Assembly (NCBI RefSeq): GCF_017104565.1
Contig: NZ_JAAGPD010000001.1
Span: 62,001 to 126,000, forward strand
Direction: 5' to 3'
DNA length: 64,000 nucleotides
DNA from: Paraburkholderia sp. Tr-20389
GTDB lineage: Bacteria > Pseudomonadota > Gammaproteobacteria > Burkholderiales > Burkholderiaceae
Within the stretch, counting starts at the first letter, position 1. Every line of letters starts with the position of its first letter. A program made the position numbers and the translations under genes. The notes beneath the pieces are model-generated. The model was not told where the DNA came from. It was given only the letters and a program-made list of their open reading frames with translations, and ran no database searches. Positions 1 through 9,859 of the stretch are shown here, one piece after another.

Positions 1-1506
1 ACGATTCACGACGACTTCGGGTTGCCAGCCATCGAAGAACCAGTCCCCTTGTTCGTCGAACTGTGCGTGCAGCCTGCCGAGCATCTGCCGGAAGGCGATG
101 GCCTCGCGGATCGCATCGCCTGTGAGCGCCTCGCCGCCGGGACCGTCCATCATCGCGGCGCTGACATCGTTGGACGCAATGATCGCGTACTGCGGCGAGG
201 TCGACGCATGCATCATGTACGACTCGTTGAAGCGCGCATGCTCGATGGGATTGCGGCCGTCGCGGATATGAATGAACGACGCCTGCGACAGCGCCGCGAG
301 CAGCTTGTGCGTGGAATGCGTGGCGAACACGGTCGGCTTCGACGCATCGTGATCGGCCGGGTCGCCGTGCATCGCGAAGCGGTCCTTGTACAACGGATTG
401 AAACGCGCATAGCCGTACCAGGCTTCGTCGAAATGCAGACGGTCGACGCTTTCGCCCAGCAGTTCTTCGAGACGCGTCACGTTGTAGCATAGTCCGTCGT
501 AGGTCGAATTCGTCACGAGCGAATGAACGGGCGTGGGGTCCACACCGTCGCGATCCTTGACGAGCGGATTCTGCTCGATCAGCAGACGAATCGCCGCTGC
601 CGTGAGCCGCTCGGGCATGATCGGGCCGATGATGCCGTAGCGGTTGCGCGACGGAACCAGATACGTCGGTATCGCGCCCGACATCGTCATCGCATGTTCC
701 GCCGACTTGTGGCAGTTGCGGTCGCACAGCGCGATCTGGTTGCGCGTCACGCTCGCCATCAGGATCACGCGGTTTGACATCGACGAGCCGTTGGTCACGT
801 GATACGTGCGGTGCGAGCCGAACACGCGCGCAGCGTAGCGCTCGCTTTCGCCGATCGGCCCGCTATGGTCGAGCAGCGAGCCAAGCTCGCCAACTGAAAT
901 GGACAGGTCGGAGCGGAATAGCTGTTCGCCGAAGAACTCGAAGAACGCCTGGCCGACGGTCGACTTCATGAATGCCGTGCCGCCCGTGTGCCCCGGCGTG
1001 TGCCACGAATACTCGAAGACCTTCGAAAAGCGCGCGAGCGCGCCGAACATCGGCGGCAGCACGGATTCGCGGTAGCGATCGATCGACGCGATGATCCGGC
1101 CGGCGATGAACGAAGTCGTGTCTTCCAGCATCCAGATGAAGTCGTCGGCTTTCTGCATCGCGTCGACGGGGATCGTCGCGGCGCTCGTGCGGCTGGCGAG
1201 CAGGAAGATCGGCACCGTCGCGCTGCGCACCCGCTGCGCATCGAGCACGCTCTGCGCCTGCTGATGGGTTTCATCGTCGCCGAGTTCCCAGCTCAGCAAC
1301 AGACACTGAATCAGCGGATCGGCGCGGATCACCGACACGGCGTCGTCGGCGGACGCCGCTGTGACGACACGCACGTGCCGCTCTTCCAGTTCGGCTGCAA
1401 GCGATTGGGCTGCGCGTCCGCTTGCGGTACGCGCGTCGAACTCGTGGTGCACCAGCAGCGCCTTCATGCCGAGGCGGCGATAGACGGATTCCGTCGCGGA
1501 AGACAT
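1..1506 (-). CDS. adiA: Biodegradative arginine decarboxylase, AdiA-like (C-terminus cut by window edge)
   Basis: PLP-dependent decarboxylase of the Orn/Lys/Arg fold-type I family, predicted to convert arginine to agmatine and CO2 in the cytoplasm and so consume a proton. The visible 502 residues hold an N-terminal receiver-like wing domain (about 1-130) and most of the PLP domain. The PLP lysine lies in the motif ATHSTHK, and HTPGH, DRNCHKS and HFDEAWYGYARF are present. These blocks match my memory of E. coli AdiA better than CadA/LdcC, so arginine is the preferred substrate; lysine cannot be excluded. The start ATG follows the antiporter stop by 18 nt, so the gene is the third in a leftward operon. 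About 250 residues are missing beyond position 1. Whether the C-terminus is intact cannot be seen. Confidence 0.85.
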   Translation of the reverse strand, partial: MSSATESVYRRLGMKALLVHHEFDARTASGRAAQSLAAELEERHVRVVTAASADDAVSVIRADPLIQCLLLSWELGDDETHQQAQSVLDAQRVRSATVPIFLLASRTSAATIPVDAMQKADDFIWMLEDTTSFIAGRIIASIDRYRESVLPPMFGALARFSKVFEYSWHTPGHTGGTAFMKSTVGQAFFEFFGEQLFRSDLSISVGELGSLLDHSGPIGESERYAARVFGSHRTYHVTNGSSMSNRVILMASVTRNQIALCDRNCHKSAEHAMTMSGAIPTYLVPSRNRYGIIGPIMPERLTAAAIRLLIEQNPLVKDRDGVDPTPVHSLVTNSTYDGLCYNVTRLEELLGESVDRLHFDEAWYGYARFNPLYKDRFAMHGDPADHDASKPTVFATHSTHKLLAALSQASFIHIRDGRNPIEHARFNESYMMHASTSPQYAIIASNDVSAAMMDGPGGEALTGDAIREAIAFRQMLGRLHAQFDEQGDWFFDGWQPEVVVNR

Positions 1507-1524
1507 GTGCATTTCCCTCGCGGT

Positions 1525-3774
1525 TTACTCGGGCAGGATGGCCGCCCGATAGAAATTCTTTGTGTCCTCATCCGGCTCGCCGAACCACTTCACAAAGAGC
1601 CCGCGATAGGCACCTGACTTGTACATCTTGCTGAGCGACTGATCGACGAACAGACGCATGTCTTCGTCCTCGCGCGCGACACCGAGCGAAACGGGCACGA
1701 CAGTGAAGCGGCGCTGCAAGACCTGCAGGCTGTCCGATGCCGTGCTGCGCTTGACGGCATCCTGCAGGATCTGCCGCTCGGCGAAGAAGACATTGGTTTT
1801 GCGGTCGAGCACTTGCCGTACACCTTCTTCATAACTCGACACATTGACGACGTGCGCGGTCAGCTTGAACTCGCTGATGCGGTCGTTGAGCCAGCGCGCC
1901 GTGGGCGTATCCTTCACGGCCGCGAACGTCTGCGCATTCAGCAGCTGCGCAGGCGAAGCACGCCAGATCGGCCCGTGAGGCTGAACATCCCCGCTCAGCA
2001 GTTCCTTGAGGCCGCGCGTCGCGTCCGTGCGCATCAGCGCGCCGACGCCGCCAGGATAGACGGGCACCGAATAGCTGATGAACTGGCGGCCCGTCAGCGT
2101 TTCAGGATCGCCGCACAACAGGTCGATACGGTGATCCTGCAGCGCGCGGTAGCGTTCGTCCGAAGAGACCTGCGTCCAGTTCACCGTCAGCGCGGCAAGT
2201 CCCAGTCCGCTCTTCACCTGATCTGCGACGCCCTGGCAGATGCCCGCGAGGTAGCCCACCGCGCGGCCTTCGCTGTCGCGGTAGACGAACGGGCTCGCCA
2301 CGTCGACATAGCCGATGTTGATTTTGCCCGTCTGCTTGATCCGCGCGAGCGCGCCCGACTGCGCGGTACTCGCGCCCGCCGCATGCGCCGGGCGCGGAGC
2401 CGGGGCGCACAGCACGAGGAAGGCGATGATGCTGGCGGCAGCAATGACGGGCTTGCCTGCCTTGGCGCCCTTGAGCCCAAGACGCGGCGCGATGAAGCCG
2501 TAGATCACATAGCCGATCGCCATCACCAGCATGCCACCGAGCACCGCATCCTTGCCCGATGCGTAGAGCGCGTAGACCGAGTACACCATCGCAATCACGG
2601 CGACGACGCCATTACGTCGGTAGACAGCGGGTTCCGTGCCGGCGTCGCGCATCATCACGAACAGTGCCGACAGCGAGATGATGTAAGGCACCACGTTGGT
2701 CACCACGGCGAGATTGACGAGCGCCGCGAACTGCTCGGCCAGGTTGGGCGAGATCGTCGACAGCGCCATCAGCGACTGCACGACGCCCATGATGATCATG
2801 CCGGGGATAGGCGCACCGTTATGGCTGGCCTTGCTGAAAATCGACGGAAACATGTTGCTGTCGGCGGCGTCCTTTGCGGTCTGCGCGAGCGTGAATTGCC
2901 AGCCGAGCAGCGAGCCGACGCACGCCATTGCCGCGAGCGCCATCACGATCGAGCCGATCATGGGGCTGAACATATGCGCGAACGCGAGACCGAACGGACC
3001 CGTCGATTTCGCGAGGTCCGCGTTGGGCACGATGCCCTGGATCGCGGTCGTCGACAGCACGTAGATGACGGCGGCGCCGAGTGTGCCGAACAGGCACGCG
3101 AGCGGCACGTCGCGCTTCGGGTTTTCGACGGCAGACGAGTTCTGCACGGCCGACTCCATCCCGAGGAACGCCCACAGCGTCAGCGCGATACTGGAGCCCA
3201 TGCCGTCGATCAGCCGCAGTCCCTGCGGATTCCACGCGGCGGCGAAGAGGTCCGGCTTGAACCAGAACCATCCCGCGATCGACATGAAGCCGACGGGCAG
3301 AATCACGCCCCAGACCGTGATAGAGCCGATGCGCCCCGTCAGCTTCGGCCCGCCGAAATTGGCCGCGGTGGTGATCCACAACAGCGCGATCACGCCGATG
3401 CAGGTCGCCACGGGCGACGCGGTCAGAATGGGGAAGAACGCGGCCAGATAGCCGAGCGCGGAACTCGCGACGGCGACGTTCGCGATCGCCAGTGACAGGA
3501 AATACAAAAAGAACACCTGGAAGTAGCCGGGTTTGCCGTACGCGTCTTCCGCATAGGCAGCCATGCCGCCCGCGCGCTGGTTGATGATCCCCGCCTGCGC
3601 GAAGCCATAGGCGATCGCCATCGACCCCAGTGCCGTCACGATCCACGACAGCAGCGAGATCGCGCCGACTTTCGCCATATTGGTAGGTAGCATGATGATG
3701 CCCGAGCCCATCATGTTCACGGTAACGATGAACGTCAGTTGCACGACGTTCATTTTTTTCGGTTGATCAGCCAT
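1525..3774 (-). CDS. potE: PotE-type ornithine/putrescine antiporter fused to a periplasmic solute-binding domain
   Basis: 749-residue two-part protein. Residues about 1-445 are an APC-family antiporter very like E. coli PotE (motifs MNVVQLT, NMMGSGIIMLPT, SITVWGVI, TLWAFLGMES, GSLLGWQFT), with the usual 12 membrane helices. A further hydrophobic stretch ending in a signal-peptide-like PAHAAG (about 450-475) leads into a 270-residue family-3 solute-binding domain (GKINIGYVDV, YRALQ, DLLCGDPET, GLFVKWFGEP). PotE alone is about 440 residues, so the tail is an addition. With 13 segments the binding domain would face the periplasm. The gene sits 32 nt after ornithine decarboxylase and 18 nt before the AdiA-like gene, which points to ornithine/putrescine or arginine/agmatine exchange. 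No frameshift is needed, so the fusion reads as a true single ORF. Confidence 0.88.
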   Translation of the reverse strand: MADQPKKMNVVQLTFIVTVNMMGSGIIMLPTNMAKVGAISLLSWIVTALGSMAIAYGFAQAGIINQRAGGMAAYAEDAYGKPGYFQVFFLYFLSLAIANVAVASSALGYLAAFFPILTASPVATCIGVIALLWITTAANFGGPKLTGRIGSITVWGVILPVGFMSIAGWFWFKPDLFAAAWNPQGLRLIDGMGSSIALTLWAFLGMESAVQNSSAVENPKRDVPLACLFGTLGAAVIYVLSTTAIQGIVPNADLAKSTGPFGLAFAHMFSPMIGSIVMALAAMACVGSLLGWQFTLAQTAKDAADSNMFPSIFSKASHNGAPIPGMIIMGVVQSLMALSTISPNLAEQFAALVNLAVVTNVVPYIISLSALFVMMRDAGTEPAVYRRNGVVAVIAMVYSVYALYASGKDAVLGGMLVMAIGYVIYGFIAPRLGLKGAKAGKPVIAAASIIAFLVLCAPAPRPAHAAGASTAQSGALARIKQTGKINIGYVDVASPFVYRDSEGRAVGYLAGICQGVADQVKSGLGLAALTVNWTQVSSDERYRALQDHRIDLLCGDPETLTGRQFISYSVPVYPGGVGALMRTDATRGLKELLSGDVQPHGPIWRASPAQLLNAQTFAAVKDTPTARWLNDRISEFKLTAHVVNVSSYEEGVRQVLDRKTNVFFAERQILQDAVKRSTASDSLQVLQRRFTVVPVSLGVAREDEDMRLFVDQSLSKMYKSGAYRGLFVKWFGEPDEDTKNFYRAAILPE

Positions 3775-3806
3775 GACTCCACTCCTTGGTGGCTTTGCCT
3801 TATCGC

Positions 3807-6170
3807 TTACTCACTGACCACGTAGGTATAGAAACGGATGCGACCGTCTTCGCGTTCCTGGAACACGCCCTGGACTTCGTAATTGAAGCCGGGGAAGCGA
3901 TTGAACGATTCCTGAAACGCCATGAAGTAATCCAGCATGGGTTGGGCACGGTCATCCCAACGTTCTCCGGGCAGCACGACGCCGATGCCTGGCGGATAGA
4001 TCAGCGCCAGCGTGGCGGAAACGCGGTTCTTTGCCTGATCGAGCGGCACGTAGTCGACGCGATTCGCGACGAGCGCTTCGTAGGCTTCTTCCGGCGACAT
4101 CGCGAGTTCCGGAAAGCTCGACGCGCGGAAGCACAGCCTCTGCAGATTCTTGACGTTCGCTTCGCGATAGAACGTGTGCATCTCGTTGCACACCTGGCGC
4201 AGCGTGTAGCCTTCATAGCGGCTGCCGTGCGCCGCGCACAGCGAAGGCAGGACTTCGGCCAGTGCGGCGTCGCGGTCCCACAGGTTCTTGAATTTGACGA
4301 AGCGTGCGATCAGCGTGTTCAGCTTGCTTTCGTCTTCGGCGGGCGTCATCAGGAAGAGCAGGCTGTTCAGGTCGCATTTCTCCGGGACGATGCCTTCCTC
4401 GCGCAGATAGTTCGCCACCACCGTCGCGGGCACGCCGAAGTCGAGATACTCGCCCGTCTTCCTGTCGATGCCCGGTGTCAGCAGATTCAGCTTGTTCGGA
4501 TCCACCATCACGTAGCCGTCGGCGTAACCCGTATAGCCGTGCCACGCCGCTTCCGGACGGAACTCCCAGCATTGCTGCTCGTGCTTGATGACGTCCGTCG
4601 GAATGTCTTCCCACGGGATACTCGACGCGTCGGCCATGAAATTCGAGTTGCGGATATCGACGACGTCCGGCACGAAAGGATCGAAGAACCATTGCTCCTG
4701 CGCGTTCCTGCCCGTCATCTCGTAGTGACGGGCGAACTGGCGAAACTTCTTGCGCGCCTCGATGCCGAGTTCGATGCAGCTGTCCCAGAGCATCTCGCCC
4801 GCTTTGCCTTCGTGGACCTTCGCGTTGACGTCGAGCGACGCGAACAGCGGATAGAAGGGTGACGTGCTCGCGTGGATCAGGAACGATTCGTTGAAACGCT
4901 TGTGCTCGATATAGCGCTTCTGTCCGCGAATGTGATCGTCTCGCTTGTGAACCTGGGAGGCCTGCGAAAAGCCGGCGCCCTGCTTATGAACGGACTGGGT
5001 CGAGAAAAGGCCCGGCATGTCCGGCGTCAGATCCTTCAGGCGCATCGGACTGTGATCGTTGAACAGCGGATGGAACGCGTTGTAGCCGATCCACGCTTCG
5101 TCCCACAGCACGTAGTCGCACAGGTGGCCGATCCGTTCCAGCACTTTGCGGACGTTGTAGATCGTTCCATCGTAGGTCGCGAGCTGAATGCAGGCGAGCC
5201 GGAACGGCCGTTCGGCGCCCGCGCGTTCGCGGTCTTTCACGAGCGGGCTGTTGCGGATCTGCTCGCGCAGATAGTCTTCGTTCCATGCTTCCCAGTCGAC
5301 GCCGCCGATCATGCCGAACGCGTTGCGCGACGTCGGCAGGAAGATGGGAATGGCGCCTGCCTGCACCAGCGCACCCTGATGCAGCGACTTGTGATTGTTG
5401 CGGTCGAATAGAACCAGATCGCCGCGTTTGAGCACGGCGCCCGTCACGATCTTGTTGGACGTGCTGGTTCCGTTGAGCACGAAGTAGGTCTGGTCTGCGC
5501 CGAATATCTCGGCGGCGTGGCGCTGGGCGTCGGCGGCGGCGCCCTCGTGAATCAGCAGATCGCCGAGATCGACGTCGGCATTGCACAGGTCGTTTCTGAA
5601 GATGCTTTCGCCGAAGTGCTTGAAGAATAGCTGGCCGGCGGGCGACTTCCGATAAAACTGCCCGCCTTGATGACCGGGACAATCGAACGCAATGTTGGCT
5701 TCCGCATCGTACGCAACGAGTCCGCCGAAGAACGGCGGCAGCAGGCTCAAGCCGTATTTGACGACGCTGCCCATCACCTGCTTCGCGTAAAAAGCGGGCG
5801 TTTGCTGTCCCAGATAGATATAGCCGTCGACTTCACCGAGTCCGCCCGTTACGGCAAGGTCCGACAGCCGGTGCGAGTTGGCCAGCGCCCAGAGCGGCGT
5901 ACGGAAGCCGAGCGACCGCACGGCCGCAGCGAGCTTGCGTGCAGGCTCGAGGCATGCGCCGTCGATCAGGATGATATAGGCGCCGACCTCGGCATCTTCG
6001 TTGACATCGCGTGTGTAGCTGTCGGTGACTTCGACCCGGTAATGCTCGGCGGTGATATCCGCAAGCAACTCGCCGGTCTGCGCGTCGTTGCCGTCGACGA
6101 TCGCGACGACCTTCAACAGTTTGTGAAAGGCAATCGGAATGGTTGGCGCTTTGATGGATCGAGGGACCAT
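3807..6170 (-). CDS. speF: Ornithine decarboxylase, inducible SpeF/SpeC type
   Basis: PLP decarboxylase that converts ornithine to putrescine and CO2. The 787-residue length suits bacterial ornithine decarboxylases (about 710-740) with an extended wing. Visible motifs are DCPGHQGGQFYRKSP, DRNNHKSLHQGAL, YVLWDEAWIGYNAF, the PLP lysine in STQSVHKQGAG, and HASTSPFYPLFASLD. An upstream in-frame ATG at 6251 exists, but the ATG at 6170 has a strong AAGGAGT Shine-Dalgarno 4 nt away, so I chose it. It is first in an operon with the PotE-like antiporter and an arginine decarboxylase. Its putrescine could be exported against ornithine, the product of the divergent arcAB genes. speF rather than speC is an inference from the antiporter neighbour. 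Confidence 0.9.
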   Translation of the reverse strand: MVPRSIKAPTIPIAFHKLLKVVAIVDGNDAQTGELLADITAEHYRVEVTDSYTRDVNEDAEVGAYIILIDGACLEPARKLAAAVRSLGFRTPLWALANSHRLSDLAVTGGLGEVDGYIYLGQQTPAFYAKQVMGSVVKYGLSLLPPFFGGLVAYDAEANIAFDCPGHQGGQFYRKSPAGQLFFKHFGESIFRNDLCNADVDLGDLLIHEGAAADAQRHAAEIFGADQTYFVLNGTSTSNKIVTGAVLKRGDLVLFDRNNHKSLHQGALVQAGAIPIFLPTSRNAFGMIGGVDWEAWNEDYLREQIRNSPLVKDRERAGAERPFRLACIQLATYDGTIYNVRKVLERIGHLCDYVLWDEAWIGYNAFHPLFNDHSPMRLKDLTPDMPGLFSTQSVHKQGAGFSQASQVHKRDDHIRGQKRYIEHKRFNESFLIHASTSPFYPLFASLDVNAKVHEGKAGEMLWDSCIELGIEARKKFRQFARHYEMTGRNAQEQWFFDPFVPDVVDIRNSNFMADASSIPWEDIPTDVIKHEQQCWEFRPEAAWHGYTGYADGYVMVDPNKLNLLTPGIDRKTGEYLDFGVPATVVANYLREEGIVPEKCDLNSLLFLMTPAEDESKLNTLIARFVKFKNLWDRDAALAEVLPSLCAAHGSRYEGYTLRQVCNEMHTFYREANVKNLQRLCFRASSFPELAMSPEEAYEALVANRVDYVPLDQAKNRVSATLALIYPPGIGVVLPGERWDDRAQPMLDYFMAFQESFNRFPGFNYEVQGVFQEREDGRIRFYTYVVSE

Positions 6171-6903
6171 AGTCACTCCTTCTTCGCCAGGCTTTCGAGA
6201 GCGTGCGAAGTCGACGCGGCGGCGAACCGGCTGCCGCCGTACCGCGCGCACGGATTCATCAGCCGGCTGCGTTCAGCGTTGTGAGCAAGTTTCTTATTAC
6301 GGTCGAACAGGAAGCGGGAAGGTCAACCACACTGCGTCTACCTGAATTCTGCTACTCGACAATGCGATGCAAGAGCCGGACTGAAAATGGCGGGCTCTCG
6401 GTCTCCTGGTTTTTGTCCGTGTTCGGCAATGGGCCGGACGATGCATAGGTTGCATGTGCTACGTATATGGTTGGCAAGCTTTTCGAACAATGCAAGTTTT
6501 TTACACCTTGCGAAATCGTGATTTGGCTGCATGCATGTCATAAGTAGCTTAAAGAAAAGCGTGATCATGAAATGAGCCAATGCGTCTTTCGTTTCCCGTT
6601 ATTGAACGAGTACGAGTGATTATTCGGTTGGATAAATGCGGGTTGAATGATTACGCTTTTGCGCAGCATGCTTATCAATGACGGGCTTAGTGTCGAAAGG
6701 GCGACAGTTGCTTGCGACAGCGCTCCCCGTCACCTATAACAGCCGACGGACCTGTCAGTACTCGGTCTGAATTCATGCCATCGCCGGACGACAGCGCTGG
6801 CGCCTGCGTGTGTGTCATTGCGCAATGCGCGTTCGCGCCACTATCTCCACGTTCCTTCAACAACCTGTTTCTGTAACGGTGGGTTCATCATCGGGAGAAG
6901 ACC
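6171..6903. other. Long divergent intergenic region between the decarboxylase operon and the arc side
   Basis: About 730 bases without a convincing gene. The part from about 6290 to 6680 is clearly richer in A+T than its surroundings, as expected for promoters and regulator binding. It must hold the leftward promoter of the ornithine decarboxylase operon and the rightward promoter of the small exported protein. I see a 12-bp palindrome CATTGCGCAATG at 6816-6827. A minus-strand 80-codon ORF (6338-6580) has no visible ribosome site or family resemblance. I could not find a clear FNR/ANR or sigma-54 site by eye. Confidence 0.6.
6175..6181 (-). promoter_or_regulatory. Strong ribosome binding site that fixes the ornithine decarboxylase start
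   Basis: Reads AAGGAGT on the minus strand, 4 nt before the ATG at 6170. The longer in-frame start at 6251 has no comparable site, so the shorter protein is preferred. Confidence 0.8.
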
Positions 6904-7161
6904 ATGACGTTCATCAGACTTATGCTGTCCGCTGTCGCATTTTCATTTGCACTGACCGCATGGGCGCAGAACGATGCGGCATCGGCGCCTGCCGCGAATG
7001 CGGGCAGCAACGATGCGATCGTGAAGATGCGCCAGGAAGAAGCTGCCGCGAATCGCGCTTATGACAAGAAGGTGGCGGCGGCAAAGAAGGTCTATGACCA
7101 CAAGAAAGCTGAAGCCAAGAAAGAACGCGATGCGGCTATTGCTGCGGCTCGAACTCAATGA
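6904..7161 (+). CDS. Small exported lysine/alanine-rich protein
   Basis: 85 residues. Residues 1-21 are a signal peptide ending in TAWAQ, and the mature part is a short, highly charged helix with repeated AAAKK / KKAEAKKERD elements, probably a coiled coil. A GGGAG ribosome site lies just upstream of the ATG. Similar small periplasmic proteins are common in Burkholderiaceae but I know no function. It lies between the ornithine decarboxylase operon and arcA, so a periplasmic role in acid or envelope stress is possible but unproven. It is followed by two perfect hairpins. Confidence 0.7.
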   Translation: MTFIRLMLSAVAFSFALTAWAQNDAASAPAANAGSNDAIVKMRQEEAAANRAYDKKVAAAKKVYDHKKAEAKKERDAAIAAARTQ

Positions 7162-7200
7162 TCGGACGTGACCGGTAAGCTGCTTCGTCATTCTTTTTTC

Positions 7201-7225
7201 TGAAAATATCGAGTGGATATTTTCA
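7201..7225. terminator. Perfect 10-bp hairpin with 5-nt loop
   Basis: TGAAAATATC, loop GAGTG, GATATTTTCA. The stem is AT-rich and preceded by a T-run (TTCTTTTTTC) but not followed by one. It lies 40 nt after the small exported protein gene and may be a terminator or a dyad operator upstream of arcA. Confidence 0.5.
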
Positions 7226-7231
7226 TGTTCC

Positions 7232-7255
7232 ATCACGCCGCTAGGGCGGCGTGAT
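7232..7255. terminator. Perfect GC-rich 10-bp hairpin, probable terminator
   Basis: ATCACGCCGC, loop TAGG, GCGGCGTGAT. It directly follows the AT-rich hairpin at 7201-7225. The strong GC stem fits a transcription terminator between the small exported protein and the arc operon, though no clean T-tract follows. Confidence 0.55.
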
Positions 7256-7452
7256 CCATATTCTCATGTCATTTATTTGGAATCTTGAACAAAATGGTTT
7301 CATCTACCAGAATGATCTGCAGACGGCGTGCCGATTAGAAAGATCGCAATGACGGGAAAGCAGGTAACAGGTAGAAGCGCACGTCGCAGCCAACGCAAAG
7401 AACTCATTGTTAACGGACTCCTGACACTTCTATCTGAACAAGGGAGAACGCG

Positions 7453-8706
7453 ATGAATGCGGAAACCACCAGGCTCGGGGCATACTCCGAAGTCGGCAAG
7501 CTGCGCATGGTCATGGTCTCGTCGCCGGGGCTTGCTCACCAGCGGCTGACTCCCAGCAACTGCGACGAACTGCTGTTCGACGACGTGATCTGGGTGAGTC
7601 AGGCCAAGCGCGATCACTTCGATTTCGTGACGAAGATGCGTGAGCGCGGCGTCGAGGTGCTGGATGTGCACAACCTCCTGACGCAGACGCTGGATGTTCC
7701 CGACGCGCGCAAATGGATACTCGACAGAAGAATCAGCGACGATAGTGTCGGCGTCGGTCTGAGTACCGAGGTGCGCGCGTGGATGAATGAACTGGATTCG
7801 CGCCGGCTCGCCGAGTTTCTGATCGGCGGCCTGTCACTCGACGATATTCCGAGCAGCGACGCGCCCGTCGTCAAGCTGTTCCGCGAGTATCTGGATTACT
7901 CCAGCTTCCTGCTCTCGCCGCTGCCGAACACCGTGTTTACGCGCGACACCACCTGCTGGATCTACGGCGGCGTGACGCTGAACCCGATGTACTGGCCGGC
8001 ACGGCGACAGGAAACGCTGCTCGAAGCGGCGATCTACAAGTTCCATCCGACCTTCGCCAATGCGAACTTCGAAGTCTGGTGGGGCGACCCCGATGTCGAT
8101 CACGGTGCGTCGACGCTCGAAGGCGGCGACGTGATGCCGATCGGCAAAGGCATTGTCCTGATCGGCATGGGCGAGCGCACGTCGCGTCAGGCCATCGGGC
8201 AAGTTGCACGCGCGCTGTTCGAGAAAGGCGCGGCTGAGCAGGTGCTGGTTGCGGGCATGCCGAAGTCGCGCGCGGCGATGCATCTCGACACGGTGTTCAG
8301 CTTCTGCGACCGCGATCTCGTCACGGTGTTTCCCGACGTGGTCGCGCAGATCGTCACGTTCACGATCCGGCCTGACGAGAAGGCGTCTTACGGCATGAGC
8401 ATCCAGCGCGAAGACAAGCCGTTCATCAAGGCAGTGGGCGATGCGCTGGGCCTGAAAGAACTGCGGGTCGTCGAAACGGGCGGCAACCGCTTTGCGGCCG
8501 AGCGCGAGCAATGGGACGACGGTAACAACATGGTGTGTGTCGAGCCCGGTGTCGTGATCGGTTACGACCGCAACACGTTCACCAACACGCTGCTGCGCAA
8601 GGCGGGCGTCGAGGTGATCACGATCGCGGCCAGCGAGCTTGGGCGTGGGCGCGGCGGCGGACATTGCATGACTTGCCCGATCGCGCGCGACCCTGTCGAT
8701 TACTGA
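7453..8706 (+). CDS. arcA: Arginine deiminase
   Basis: Hydrolyses arginine to citrulline and ammonia, the first step of the arginine deiminase pathway. Its 417 residues are the usual family length. Catalytic blocks are all visible: [17 protein letters not shown] with the active-site histidine, and the nucleophile cysteine in GGGHCMTCP near the C-terminus. A ribosome site AAGGGAGA precedes the ATG. It is first of arcA-arcB-arcC, with gaps of 49 and 93 nt. No arcD arginine/ornithine antiporter follows; the PotE-like fusion to the left is the nearest candidate exchanger. Regulation by arginine or anaerobiosis is expected, but I could not identify the sites. Confidence 0.97.
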   Translation: MNAETTRLGAYSEVGKLRMVMVSSPGLAHQRLTPSNCDELLFDDVIWVSQAKRDHFDFVTKMRERGVEVLDVHNLLTQTLDVPDARKWILDRRISDDSVGVGLSTEVRAWMNELDSRRLAEFLIGGLSLDDIPSSDAPVVKLFREYLDYSSFLLSPLPNTVFTRDTTCWIYGGVTLNPMYWPARRQETLLEAAIYKFHPTFANANFEVWWGDPDVDHGASTLEGGDVMPIGKGIVLIGMGERTSRQAIGQVARALFEKGAAEQVLVAGMPKSRAAMHLDTVFSFCDRDLVTVFPDVVAQIVTFTIRPDEKASYGMSIQREDKPFIKAVGDALGLKELRVVETGGNRFAAEREQWDDGNNMVCVEPGVVIGYDRNTFTNTLLRKAGVEVITIAASELGRGRGGGHCMTCPIARDPVDY

Positions 8707-8755
8707 GCGGCGTGCCGCGCCGGACGGCGCGTCTGCCCGACAACGGAGACAACTG

Positions 8756-9766
8756 ATGGCGTTCAATCTGCGGAACCGTAGCCTTTTGAGCCTGATGCAT
8801 CACAGCGGGCGGGAGCTGCGCTACCTGCTGGATCTGTCGCGCGATCTCAAGCGCGCCAAATACGCGGGCACGGAACAGCAGCATCTGCAGCGCAAGAATA
8901 TCGCGCTGATCTTCGAAAAGACGTCGACGCGCACGCGCTGCGCATTCGAAGTGGCCGCGCACGACCAGGGTGCGCATGTAACGTATATCGATCCGACCTC
9001 GTCACAGATCGGACACAAGGAGAGCATGAAGGATACGGCGCGCGTGCTGGGCCGTATGTTCGATGCGATCGAATATCGCGGTTACAGTCAGGAGATCGTC
9101 GAAGAACTCGCGCACTATGCATCGGTGCCCATCTTCAACGGCTTGACTGACGAATACCATCCGACGCAAATGCTCGCCGACGTGCTGACGATGCGCGAGT
9201 ATGCCGACAAGCCGTTGCACGACATCAGCTACGCGTACCTCGGCGACGCGCGCAACAACATGGGCAATTCGCTCTTGCTGATCGGCGCGAAGCTGGGCAT
9301 GGACGTGCGCATCGCGGCGCCGAAGGCGCTGTGGCCGAACGAAGAGCATCTCAATGCGTGCCGGCAATTCGCGAAGGAAAGCGGCGCGCGCATGACGCTC
9401 ACCGAAGATCCGAAAGAAGCCGTGAAGATGGTGGACTTCATTCACACGGACGTGTGGGTGTCGATGGGCGAACCCGTCGAAGCCTGGGACGAAAGAATCA
9501 AGGCCTTACTGCCTTATCAGGTGAACAAGGCGCTGATCGAATCGACGGGCAATCCGCGAACCCGCTTCATGCACTGCCTGCCTGCATTCCACAACTGCGA
9601 GACCAAGGTCGGTCAGCAGATTGCGGAACGCTATCCGAATCTGGCGAACGGCATCGAGGTCACCGAAGAGGTGTTCGAGTCCGACTACAACATTGCGTTC
9701 GAACAGGCCGAAAACCGGATGCATACGATCAAGGCCATCCTCGTGTCGACCCTCGCCGATATCTGA
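8756..9766 (+). CDS. arcB: Ornithine carbamoyltransferase, catabolic
   Basis: 336-residue transferase. In this setting it runs in the catabolic direction, splitting citrulline with phosphate into ornithine and carbamoyl phosphate. The carbamoyl-phosphate loop STRTRCAFE and the ornithine/catalytic motif [14 protein letters not shown] are intact, as is [12 protein letters not shown]. Its place between arcA and arcC, rather than next to arginine biosynthesis genes, supports the catabolic ArcB assignment. A GGAGA ribosome site lies in the 49-nt gap after arcA. Confidence 0.96.
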   Translation: MAFNLRNRSLLSLMHHSGRELRYLLDLSRDLKRAKYAGTEQQHLQRKNIALIFEKTSTRTRCAFEVAAHDQGAHVTYIDPTSSQIGHKESMKDTARVLGRMFDAIEYRGYSQEIVEELAHYASVPIFNGLTDEYHPTQMLADVLTMREYADKPLHDISYAYLGDARNNMGNSLLLIGAKLGMDVRIAAPKALWPNEEHLNACRQFAKESGARMTLTEDPKEAVKMVDFIHTDVWVSMGEPVEAWDERIKALLPYQVNKALIESTGNPRTRFMHCLPAFHNCETKVGQQIAERYPNLANGIEVTEEVFESDYNIAFEQAENRMHTIKAILVSTLADI

Positions 9767-9859
9767 GGGCACCGGCATCGCGAGGATGATCGCGGCCATG
9801 CGGCGCCTGTTCCGGGCGCCCGCGTGGCGCATCGACGCAATCAGCAGGAGGGAGACATC

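Noticed and set aside
1813-3495. A 560-codon plus-strand frame across the antiporter
   Set aside because: Antisense shadow of a clearly conserved membrane protein; composition is dominated by Arg and His.
6338-6580. 80-codon minus-strand ORF upstream of ornithine decarboxylase, possible leader peptide
   Set aside because: No ribosome site, no run of ornithine-related or rare codons, and too long for known speF leaders.
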